Positions 54,801 through 64,000 of a stretch of 64,000 bases of DNA are shown here, one piece after another. The position numbers were made by a program, and so were the translations under genes. Every line of letters starts with the position of its first letter. The stretch's first letter is position 1. Origin of the DNA: Notolepis coatsorum (taxonomy: Eukaryota > Chordata > Actinopteri > Aulopiformes > Paralepididae); the NCBI GenBank assembly GCA_963971535.1, contig OZ020589.1:96220324-96284323 (forward strand), given 5' to 3'. Under the pieces are notes generated by a model. That model worked only from the letters and a program-made list of their open reading frames with translations. It was not told where the DNA came from and did no database searches.

Positions 54801-57800
54801 GACATTCGTTCCAAGGAAGACATTTACGCTATAGCCCTCCCCGAGCAAGGGACAAAGAGAGTCAAAGTCAACGGAGTGATGAGATACGCAACTCCACTCC
54901 TGAGGCGAGAGGGTATGCCTACCTTCCACGCCCCAAAAGAAGCGACGGAGCGGTATCTATTGAACACAGAGCGGCGCCTAGCCAGAGACCCCGCTCAAGA
55001 GACTGTGTACCGCGCTGAGATTAACAAGCTAATCACAGCGGGACACATAAAGAAAATTGACATTAAAGAGGCCGATCAGACGACCGAATCATGGTACGTG
55101 CCGCACCACAAAGTCCACCACAACGGCAAGGATCGTATTGTGTTCAACTGCAGCTACCAGATCGGATCACAAAATCTGAATAAAGAGCTCTTGCCCGGCC
55201 CAACACTCGGCCCCTCTCTACTAGGCGTGTTACTACGTTTCCGCCAAGACAAGGTGGCCATCAGCGGCGACATCAAAGGGATGTTCCTGCAGGTGAGACT
55301 AGTGGAGGAGGACAAGCCCCTGCTGCGGTTCCTATGGAGAGAGAGGATCGGGGATGAGCAACCAGCCATCTATCAATGGGAAGTCCTCCCTTTCGGAACC
55401 ACATGCAGCCCATGCTGTGCTACGTTTGCACTGCAAAAACACGTCGCAGAGGACCCAGCAGCTGATGAAGAGGTCCGACAAAGTGTAGGAAATAGTTTCT
55501 ACGTGGACAACTGTCTGCAAAGCGTCTCGACGCCAGAAGAAGCCGAGGCCCTTCTACTCAAGCTCCGCGCCTCCCTGATCAAAGGCGGCTTTGATCTCAG
55601 GCAGTGGGCCAGCAGCGACCCGCAAGTATTGCGCAGCCTCTCCCCCGAGGACAAGGCAGCAAGCAGCGAGACCTGGATGGCAACCATCCCAGGAGAAGCC
55701 CAAGAAATGACATTAGGACTAGTCTGGCGCTTCAAAACAGACTCGCTCCATTATAAACACACACCCCTGACCAAGGAGCAGGGAAGGTCGACTGCACTAC
55801 CGACCACCAGACGGAGTGTATACAGAACACTCGCCAGACAATATGACCCGTTGGGATGTATTCTACCTTACACCACCAGGGCAAAGATGATTGTAAGAGC
55901 GTTATGGGACAAGGACCAGGGCTGGGACGACCCCATACCCGAACACCTTGCATCCACATGGAGAGTGGGAGACGGAACTCAGCTCACTCCCAGGTGTCAA
56001 CATACGCCGCAGCTACTTCCCACCCACAGTGAGGCCGGAGACGTGCCAGATGGACCTGCACGTCTTCAGCGACGCCTCCGAAGTAGCCTACGGTTCGGTG
56101 GCCTACTTGCGTGCCCGAGAGGAGGGAGGAGAAATACATACTGCTTTCATCCTGGCTCGCTCAAGAATAGCCCCACGAAAGCAACAATCTATCCCGCGTC
56201 TAGAGCTCTGCGCAGCCCTAGCAGGAGCGCGACTCGCCACGTTAATCCAACGTGAACTCACCATTCCGGTGCAAAGAACAATCTTGTGGTCAGACTCCAC
56301 GACAGTACTCACATGGATCCGGTCTGATTCGTGCAGATACAAGGTCTTCGTGGGAGTCAGAGTCACAGAGATTCAAGATTTAACAGAAGTAGCAAGCTGG
56401 AGGTATGTGGACACAAAACACAACCCAGCTGACGTCATCACCCGGGGAATGTCCCTGGATGACCTCACCCGTCACAACCTATACAGTGACGGGCCAGAGT
56501 TCCTCAAGCTCCCGGAAGAAGAGTGGCCTACACCCACCCCACGGGAAGCGAGTAAAGAGGAGGCCGAAAACAAGAAATCTATGTTCTGTGGATTGAACAC
56601 ACTCGTCTCCACAGACCCCGACATAGACGATTGCCTCACCCTAGAGAGTGCGCAGCTAAAGACATTCCTGTGGCACCACCCAGAGGTTCAGCTCACTACT
56701 GACATTACTGCAGCTGACTACGAAGAAGCAGAACTTCTTCTACTACAACGAGCCCAGAGAGACTCGTTCCCCGATGAGCTAGACTGTCTACAGGGAGCAA
56801 AGCCCGTCCCATCAGACAGCAGACTGCTCCACCTAGCCCCCGAGAGAGACGCCCATGGTCTCATCAGAGTGGGTGGTCGTCTGCGGAGAGCTCCAGACTT
56901 ACCGGATGACGTCAAGTACCCGATAGTCTTAAACAGCCGACACAAGGTCACAGAGCTGATCATAAAGAAATACGACGAGGATGTGCATCACGCCGGGGCA
57001 GAGAGAGTCTTCGCGGAGATCAGACGTCGTTATTGGATACTGCAAGGGAGAGAAGCAGTGCGGCGCTTCCAGCGAACCTGTCTAGACTGTCGTAAGTGGC
57101 GAGCGCAGCCCAGTATACCTCGGATGGCTGACCTACCTCCCTGTCGCCTCCGACTCAGCGACAAGCCTTTTCACTCCACCGGTATGGACTGTTTCGGCCC
57201 GCTGTATATAAAGAAAGGAAGAGGTACCGAGAAGCGGTGGGGTATTGTATTCAAATGCATGACCACCCGAGCGATGCATATAGAACTCCTTCCAACCATG
57301 AGCACAGACTCATTCCTTATGGCCTTCCGAAGATTCACATCGCGGAAAGGCAAACCGTCTATATTATTGTCTGATCACGGGACAAACTTCAAAGGCGGAG
57401 AAAGAGAGCTGAGAGAGAGCTTCCAAGCTATGGGCCCAGAACTTAAGACCCACCTCGCTCCATCCCAGATTGACTTCCAGTTTAATCCCCCGAACGCACC
57501 TCACTTCGGTGGAACTTGGGAACGAGAAGTACGTTCAATAAAGACAGCCCTGTACGCCGTGCTTGGGGCCCAGACCGTGGCGGAAGAAGTCTTAATGACA
57601 GTCCTCACGGAGATCGAGGGAGTATTGAACTCAAAGCCCCTCGGTTACGTCTCAAGTGATGTAGCAGATGTCGACCCAGTCACCCCCAACACACTCTTGA
57701 TGGGGCGGCTGGACCCCGCGCTACCACAGACAATGTACAGGCCTGAAGAAGCGAACGGCCAAAGAATGTGGAGGTACAGTCAAGTATTGGCTGACAAGTT

Positions 57801-58095
57801 TTGGAACAGCTTCCTACTCCACTATCTACCGTCTCTACAGACCCGCCAGAAATGGGTGAAAGAGAGAGACAATTTGACAGAAGGAACAGTCGTCATGATT
57901 ATCGACCAGTCACTACCCCGAGCTATGTGGCCGGTTGGCCGCGTAAGCAAAGTGATCACCGGTGCCAACGGAAAGGTCCGAGCAGCCGAAGTGCTCGTCC
58001 AAGGACGGATCTACACCCGACCCGTGGCGAGGCTAATAGAACTGCCAAGGCTCCCCGATACTATCGATGACGACCATGACCCCATGACTTTGTGA
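51891..58095 (+). pseudogene. BEL/Pao gag-pol polyprotein, copy C (one internal frameshift)
   Basis: The family start codon is at 51884, but a 1-bp insertion in an A run near 51907 puts the long frame in register with the ATG at 51891, which could serve as a start with a slightly altered N-terminus. The frame is then open to about 55962, where a 2-bp deletion in a GA repeat shifts it, and open again to TGA at 58093-58095. Domains as in copy B: coiled coil, gag core, knuckles (53898-54090), LDDGS protease (about 54243), reverse transcriptase with YVDN (55500-55511), RNase H (from about 56068), integrase with Asp in GMDCFGP (57187), Asp in SDHGTNF (57373) and Glu 49 residues later (57520), and a DUF5641-like end. 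The deletion removes RNase H and integrase from the main product. Confidence 0.93.
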
Positions 58096-58189
58096 ACTGA
58101 CCGACCCCTCACAACAGACATTGAGTAGTGGACAGTGCGGTTAATCTGTCTCTGCTTAGCTAATTAGGTGGGACTAATTAGGGGGCGGC

Positions 58190-59553
58190 TGTTACAAAGG
58201 ATCAGATTAAACCGAATATATATATTTATTGATTGATATATATTGCATAGTATTTGTATATCGTTTGATATCCCTTGTATATTCCTTGTACATATACATG
58301 GAATATCCCTTTAGCCCAGACCATAATATTTCATTGTCCTATTGGACAGCGGTCCACAGGCACCAGAGCCACGCCTCCGGAGTCAGGTTCAAAGTCACCG
58401 TCAAGACATGTCTGTGCATGCCCGGCCTTGCCCAGGGATACGAGACAGAAATGTCGTTGGCACTAGTTTGTTCACCGTGCATATAAATACGGCGCAGGTG
58501 AATACAGAAGCACTTAGTCTTACTTAGTCTTACTTAGTCAGAAGTCAAGAGTTACCCAATAAGTTGAAGCCTCACCCACGATACAACGTGCGGTGAAGTA
58601 TGGCCTGTTTGGCCCCAGAATAGAGCATTGAGACCGCGTGCGAATTAATAACTGAATTGTCAGAGTTTGGCGCTATACCGTCGAGTGCGACATATTTCTA
58701 TTAAGTCAGTAATAGTCTATTTGTGTATAGTGTATCGTGCGGCTAAAGTTCTACAGTGACCAGCATCACCAACGCTTCCTCGTATTAGCTAGAGTTCTTA
58801 TCCAGGCTGGGCTGCTTTCGTGGCGCTTTCACCCGAGGAGACCTAGACGAGAACCGTGTGGACATGTACACTGGATTAATCTACCCGACGACTACATAGC
58901 CCTTTGCGGCTGGATTATATTTGCTTTGGTCCTGTGATTTATGGAGCGGAGAATCGCCGACGCCTGCACGTGTTGGATTTACCCCGCGAGGAGCCAAGTC
59001 GAGTCGGCGCCTCAGAGAGCCTGAGGCCGGCTAGCTTTCTTCACTGTGGAGCTACAGTCTACGGAGAACAGCTGTATTCGTCTGTGGATCAAGAGGCTAT
59101 TGCACCGTCTCCTGTACTTGGAGTCTCCTTAGCCATCGTTGACCAGACTCTCTACTACCGACAGATCCTCTACCCCTGCTGGCTTACAACCAGGGGGACC
59201 CTTCCAGTATCTCCCGCTATATATTACTAGTGTACCATAGATATAATTCCCTAAGATTCAGGTTGTATAATTACCTCCTGCGTAACCAGAGAATGGACAT
59301 TCATTGTTGATTTGCCTACGCACATTCCTTTGCCTTACAAGTGCATTCAAAGTATAATAGAGAAGTATTATGTACCTTTTGCTGCAATAAATACTTAAAG
59401 ACAACTTTGTTTAGAACCGGTTCATTGTGGGAAGTGTTCATTATATTTAGATATCATGTACTGTATGGCCAGTAATTAAAGTACATAAAGCGGTAGTGGT
59501 TTAATGATACCATACTTATCAATACAGTCAGGGAATTGTACCCCTCAGTTACA
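58190..59553 (+). repeat. 3' LTR of BEL/Pao copy C
   Basis: 1364 bp after the tract AATTAGGGGGCGGC. It differs from the 5' LTR by, for example, C/T at ATACACGG, C/G at CATTCTCC and A/C at GGATAAAG. Confidence 0.95.
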
Positions 59554-59558
59554 GTATG

Positions 59559-60083
59559 GATATCTGCACATTTTGCGTTGGATCGTATCTTCATAGCTAG
59601 TAGGTGACTTGGTTTAGAACCATGAAATTAATAATGTTGTCTTGTGCTACGTATTTGAAATTCAGATTGTTGGAGTTAATCTCTTTTTTTAACACATTAA
59701 TTTGAGACTCCAATCGAACCGAGTAGTTGTGTTGTAAAGAGGAGAATAACGACAAGTAAAGCGTTTCCAGCTCTACCAATTTGGAACAACGATTCTTGCG
59801 TAGGTTGGAGGCAAAGACCGTAGTGTAATCCTTGATAAAACCCTTTACCGACATCCATAACATTCTGGGATCCTGTACCGAACCCGCATTACTCCGCAGG
59901 AATTTAATAAGTTCAACTTTGAATTGTATAATGTATTCATCGTTTTTCAGCAGTATCGAGTTAAATCGCCATCTTGGGGCTCGGGATGACAGTCTACCAA
60001 ATGAACCTTTCAGGAGTAAATAGCTGTGATCTGATAGTGCATTGGGCACCATTTCCACGTCATAGCTATCAAATAGTCTAGGG
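59559..60083 (-). pseudogene. Tx1-like LINE ORF2: end of endonuclease and linker
   Basis: Minus strand: ALSDHSYLLLKGSFGRL (SDH motif of the endonuclease), then a helical linker to PSHLLAMKIRSNAKCADIH. A small frameshift lies near 59640-59660 (QDNIINFM where related elements have a YYEFGSKPSHLLA-like run). Together with 31399-31551 it forms one interrupted coding region. Left boundary is the BEL copy C TSD; right boundary is the hAT TSD at 60076-60083. Confidence 0.83.
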
Positions 60084-60388
60084 CAGGGGTCCCCAACCTT
60101 TTTTGAACCAAGATCTACTTTTTAATTTACCACCTAGCCGAGAGCTACCAGCCAAAATTGTATATTGTAAGCCGTCATTTGAGGCTTTATAAAAGCAGCA
60201 TAATGAACACAAATCTGTCAGTGCCGAGTCCGACCTCATCTTAAATAACAAACAGCATTGCTTGTTGTAGTTAACAAGGAGAGGCAGAGTTGATTTTGAA
60301 AAAAAAAAATATATATATATTTTAATCTAATTTTATTAATCGAGATCTACTTGAAACCAGCCCGCGATCGACTGGTTGGGCACCACTG
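60084..60388. mobile_element. hAT MITE (305 bp)
   Basis: CAGGGGTCCCCAACC at one end, GGTTGGGCACCACTG at the other, and an 8-bp duplication GTCTAGGG (60076-60083, 60389-60396). No coding capacity. Confidence 0.92.
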
Positions 60389-60597
60389 GTCTAGGGGATG
60401 CAAAAACATAATCTATTCTGGAAAAAGTCTTGTGTCTTGCAGAGCGAAACGAGTACTCTCGGGCCGTTGGGTTGAGTAATCGCCATAGGTCATTTACACC
60501 TGTATTCTTGGTCCAATCCTTTAGTGCATTAGATGCATGTTTCTGATCATTGGAAATGGTGGGATTAGATTTATCCATCACGGGATCCCAAATAGCA
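60389..60597 (-). pseudogene. Tx1-like LINE ORF2: endonuclease middle segment
   Basis: Encodes WDPVMDKSNPTI through FSRIDYVFAS (the last is a typical L1/Tx1 endonuclease block). Interrupted on the right by a Kolobok-like insertion at TTAA 60598-60601 and on the left by the hAT MITE. Confidence 0.82.
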
Positions 60598-60601
60598 TTA
60601 A

Positions 60602-61924
60602 AGGGGAACTATCTTATAAATGGCCTTTTTCAGTGTTTAGCATTGTTTCCTAGCTATGTGGACTTATATTAACACTTTAACTGCCACACACGAGATATCT
60701 CGGGTTTATTTTTATGTGGTTGAAAGCCACTCACGAGATTTCTCGGAATTATTATTATAATTTTTTTTAGCGATCTGAAATCATATTCACGCGAGCCTAC
60801 CCGAGTATACACGAGCTCCGCCGGAGATCATATGTGGAAAAAAGCGCCCCCTATCGTCTTTCAGATGACATAAGGGATTTTGGAATGGACTCAATGAAAA
60901 TGGATGGGGAAAAAAATCCGGTACTCCACATTTTCCAGTCCACTGATCCAGCCGGGGTTACCACAGTTCATTCTGGAGCCTCTGAGCCCCGGTGATCATG
61001 GAGTTCTACTGTATCGCGTTGGATCTATACACTTATCGATTTTTTTCGAATGGTGATCAGGAATTGGAATATACCAGTTGGATACCATCTGATGTCAGGT
61101 AATGACTATGTTATCAGTGTTAGGATAATCAGACTAATTTTGATGAAGTTATAAGCTGTTTTGTGAAATGGGCTCTTTCGGTTTCACTGTAAAAGTCCAA
61201 GAGGAAATCAACGCGGCGATTATCCGTGCGCGGCCCGAATGTGCTTGCGTGCACGTATAATATTGATCATCTAGCGTTTATTTGAAAACGATTCATAAAA
61301 AGGCCGACGAATATCAACGTTGTGGAATATTCCAGTAAAAGACGATTTTCATAGAATGGTCCAGAATGGGCTGTTTTTTATCTCAAAACGGGTGCTTTTC
61401 TAAATGCTCTAAGTGCCTCGACAGCACCGACTGGAAAATAGTCTTTGATAATGCGATGGGCAGATTAGACACATAGCCATAATTTAAAACATAGATTAGG
61501 CGATATTAAGGTTAACATTGGCGCCGATGGTGGCATTCAGGGGGTAAAAAGGAAAACCCGGCGTGGCACTCAGTGTTAATATGATCCATGTCTCTAATTC
61601 TCATATTGGCGCATTCTTCCAATTCTCCTCTCACAATATTCACCCTCACTGAACTGAGTCATCTGAAAATGTTCTGATTTGTGATGTCAGAGAGACTCAG
61701 CTGCATGATAATGTGGCAGATGCCACCAGGCCACACAGTGGTTTAGGAGCCCAGCCTCAAAACGACTCGAGATCTTGAGGTAGAAAAATGCTGTTTTTGA
61801 GGACTTGATTAGAAATACAAAACAATGAATTAAAAAAAATTATAATTACAGAGGTGTTCCATAAACTCACAGGAATTGTGTAAAAGTGCCCAAATAGTGA
61901 AAGAAATAGTAAAATAGTTCCCCT
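60602..61924. mobile_element. Kolobok-like element with TTAA target
   Basis: TTAA on both sides (60598-60601, 61925-61928) and inverted ends AGGGGAACTATCTTA / AGGGGAACTATTTTA. The endonuclease frame continues across it (VDFN then WDPV). It contains a complete piggyBac-like MITE (60673-61575). No transposase is encoded. Confidence 0.8.
60673..61575. mobile_element. piggyBac-like MITE, copy 2 (inverted relative to copy 1)
   Basis: Flanked by TTAA (60669-60672, 61576-61579), with ends CACTTTAACTGCCAC and CACTGAGTGCCACGCC. Matches 12489-13399 along its whole length in reverse, with substantial divergence, so the two insertions are old. Confidence 0.85.
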
Positions 61925-61928
61925 TTAA

Positions 61929-62352
61929 AATCCACGCCAATTATAAATGAATACTCAGGAAGGTTCAACATTGCTCTAGTGAGTGTAGCATAAAAGTTAG
62001 CGTCGTAAAGATTTGGGGCATAGGCCGCTACCAACGCGATTTTCCTGTTACTGTATTCTATTTTAGCTATGGTTACTCGGCCATCCGCATCAGACCATAC
62101 GTCCAACAATTCAATATTCAACTTCCGTTTCGAGACTATAGCAACCCCACAGCATCTTGTTCCAAAAGATGAGTAGCTAATGTTATGATATATTTTGTCC
62201 GCTAGCATTACATTGTCATCCACTAAAAAGTGCGTTTCGCTTAAAAGAGCCACATCAACCCGTTTGCTTTTCATCAGTGTAAGCACGCTTTTGCGTTTAT
62301 GTTGTTTGTTTAGTCCCCCAGTATTCCAAATCATTATATTCAAACTAGCCAT
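61929..62352 (-). pseudogene. Tx1-like LINE ORF2 start: APE-type endonuclease
   Basis: ATG at 62352 opens MASLNIMIWNTGGLN (first conserved Asn), LLSETHFLVDD with the catalytic Glu, CGVAIVSKR, LVAAYAPN and FIIGVDF, which is the family's GGDFN block cut by the Kolobok-like insertion. The next piece is at 60389-60597. The protein would nick target DNA for target-primed reverse transcription. Here it is an interrupted relic. Confidence 0.85.
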
Positions 62353-62394
62353 AATCTAAACATGTTGTATTCTTGTGTATAATTCATCTGGAGT

Positions 62395-63388
62395 TAGAGC
62401 TGCCGCGATAACCGCATTACCGCGGTATCGCTGTTGCATCACGCCCACCGCAGAGTTGGGCTGAATACCGCATCACCGCTGTTTTTTATAAAAATAATAA
62501 AGTAGCGCCCAGACGTTGGGCTTGCGGCTCTGCAGATATACGCTACTTGGTTCCAAGCGACCCTATTGGGTAGAAGTGGTACCAGAAAAGTCATGTGAAA
62601 CATTGCAGACCACCGATTGGTCAGAAGAGAGACACGTCACACGTTGGAGTCTCTGAACAAAAAAAGAAAGCCTCCATCTTTACTGCCTCGCTAAGGATGT
62701 ATTTCATTCAGGATTTGTTTGCGACAGCACCAACTGCAATAAACAAAAAAGGATGGATTCACTGTGTATTCTGCCTCATTTATTGATTAAACAAAACCGA
62801 CATCAACCCAATTTACCACCGAGCGGAGAGTTTAGTGTCACAACAAGATCGCTGATGTGTTAAGTTGGTTGTTGTTATTAGCCTAATACTACCGTCAGCA
62901 GATATACACGAGAGGTAACGTTAAACCCGGGTTGCTTGGTAGAATAGACACAATGAGAGGTAACGTTAGCTTTAGCAGAATAGACACAACGAGAGTCTGG
63001 TTAATGTTGTGATTGATTGATTGAAACTGTGTTAAACTCTGGCTTGCTGCAAGCCCTCGGACATGGCTATGCCCACAGAGCTTTCAGTGTACACAAGCGG
63101 CCCCGCCTGCATCCCCACACGGAGACAAACAGAGTAGTACCTGGCTGCAGTGGAAAAGGAACGAAGTACCAGGTACCTAAAGCGGGTCGAGTCGAGTAGG
63201 TACTATGCAGTGGAAAAGCGCCATTAGACTAGAGGCAGGCTATAAGAGTAGACTACAAAAAAAAAAAAAAATGCATTCAAACTTTATTTTTTCTTTTTTT
63301 GTGCGCACTGTGCGGTAATAACCGCGCCGGTAGGAAATATTTCGCAAATTTGTGCGGTAAGGAAAATATCAATACCGCGGCAGCTCTA
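62395..63388. mobile_element. hAT element (994 bp)
   Basis: TAGAGCTGCCGCG / CGCGGCAGCTCTA ends and an 8-bp duplication TCTGGAGT (62387-62394, 63389-63396). CCGCGGTAT-rich subterminal repeats at both ends. A poly-A tract is at 63255-63271. No transposase domain seen. Confidence 0.9.
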
Positions 63389-63396
63389 TCTGGAGT

Positions 63397-63691
63397 ACCA
63401 ATTCACAATAGATATATATCCAATTATTGAGGTCCTGTTGAGAGCCGAGCTTGAAAACACACATATAAACCCAAACATATAATCCCCCCCTCCCTTACAC
63501 GACCAGTCAGCCCAGAATGAGCCATTTATCCTTAACTTTCCTATGCAAATTGCCATAGGATCTAAAACTCTTAATTCTACCTTAATAGAATGTCACCCGT
63601 GGCTTAGCCACTCTCCCGTTAAAATAATCAAATTAAAATAAAAATAAAAAATATGCCTCAAATATCATAGTATATTCACTTAAACCTTATA
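63397..63691. other. Region upstream of the Tx1-like ORF2, unassigned
   Basis: Probably the LINE inter-ORF or 5' region; no coding sequence recognised. Confidence 0.4.
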
Positions 63692-63865
63692 CTAGGGATG
63701 CTCGATATTGGCTTTTTTACCGATACCGATATTCCGATATTGTCCAACTCTTAATTTCCGATACCGATATCAACCGATATCAACCGATACCGATATATGC
63801 AGGGTTTCCCCGTCCAAAAAACTGAATAATTTCAGGTAACTAATAATTTCACTGGATATATATAT
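63692..63865. mobile_element. hAT-type fragment with CCGATA repeats
   Basis: TAGGGATGCTCGATATTGG start with repeated ACCGATACCGATAT, the terminus of a common vertebrate hAT MITE. The other end is not clear; a GGATATATATAT tract follows. Confidence 0.55.
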
Positions 63866-64000
63866 CAAGAGAATCAATATCGGATGAGGTGGCTGGGACG
63901 GTGGAAGAGGTGGTAATCTCAGCTGTTTTTTTCTCGATTTCTCTTGCTATATCCCGCACGGAGCTCGTATCCACAGGCGGATCTTCTGTAGTTAGTTTGG
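63866..64000 (-). pseudogene. Possible Tx1-like LINE ORF1 segment, partial
   Basis: The minus strand is open from the window edge: TTEDPPVDTSSVRDIAREIE then KKTAEITTSS. Position, upstream of ORF2 on the same strand, suggests ORF1, but no diagnostic domain is visible. Confidence 0.35.

Larger units (their letters stand above)
50459..59553 (+). mobile_element. BEL/Pao LTR retrotransposon, copy C, complete
   Basis: A complete 9095-bp element with 1364-bp LTRs and a perfect TSD GTATG (50454-50458, 59554-59558). It inserted 7 bp outside the right TTAA of the piggyBac unit, in the Tx1-like LINE. The two LTRs differ at about eight positions by eye. It is the least damaged of the three copies. Confidence 0.97.

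Noticed and set aside
26998..64000. Two separate Tx1-like LINE insertions (left and right parts)
   Set aside because: Same strand, complementary domains, and an exact frame join at the piggyBac TTAA favour a single interrupted element.

Overview
The window is eukaryotic, repeat-dense DNA that looks like teleost fish. It holds BEL/Pao LTR retrotransposons, L2-, CR1/Rex1- and Tx1/L1-type LINEs, tRNA-derived SINEs with a V-SINE-like body, and hAT, piggyBac, Kolobok-like and Mutator-like DNA elements, plus long microsatellites and a ~107-bp satellite. Only one stretch looks like an ordinary host gene: the last coding exon of a creatine kinase at 17964-18124 (+), with a Mutator-like MITE sitting in its 3' UTR. 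Almost everything else is a mobile element or a relic of one, and many boundaries resolve to the base because target-site duplications (TSDs) are intact.

Layout. 1-6146: 5' part of a BEL/Pao element on the minus strand (copy A), cut by the window edge. 6192-9215: two exons of a RecQ-like helicase (minus strand); their intron holds an L2 LINE and a SINE. 9741-10555: solo BEL LTR (TSD ATATT). 10625-11465: hAT element. 12489-13399: TTAA-flanked piggyBac-like MITE. 13570-17795: CR1-like LINE split by an L2 LINE with a 676-codon open frame. 17964-18787: creatine kinase exon and MITE. 19977-25218: CR1-like tail, then an L2-type LINE whose 3' coding end is broken by an insertion from another L2 subfamily. 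25270-26250: LINE tail and V-SINE. From about 27000 to the right edge: one old Tx1/L1-like LINE on the minus strand, broken into pieces by nested insertions.

The main structure is that nest. A piggyBac-type unit bounded by TTAA and CACTTT-type termini (31556-50447, 18.9 kb) lies inside the LINE ORF2, and the LINE reading frame resumes exactly across the TTAA. Inside it are a satellite array, a 9.0-kb BEL/Pao element (copy B, 33787-42799, TSD CTTAT) inserted into that satellite, and a multi-exon piggyBac transposase gene (minus strand, 49869-44143). The gene has an acidic N-terminal half built from small phase-1 exons; two hAT-type elements and a single stop codon break it. A second full BEL/Pao element (copy C, 50459-59553, TSD GTATG) landed 7 bp outside the piggyBac end. 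Further right the LINE endonuclease region is broken by a hAT MITE (60084-60388), a Kolobok-like element (60602-61924) that itself contains a second piggyBac-like MITE (60673-61575), and a hAT element (62395-63388).

All three BEL copies share a 17-nt primer-binding site complementary to the 3' end of tRNA-Tyr and a YVDN reverse-transcriptase box. B and C have nearly identical LTR pairs (about 5 and 8 differences over 1324 and 1364 bp, counted by eye), so they are recent, yet each carries a few disabling lesions. No rRNA, functional tRNA, CRISPR or bacterial feature was seen.
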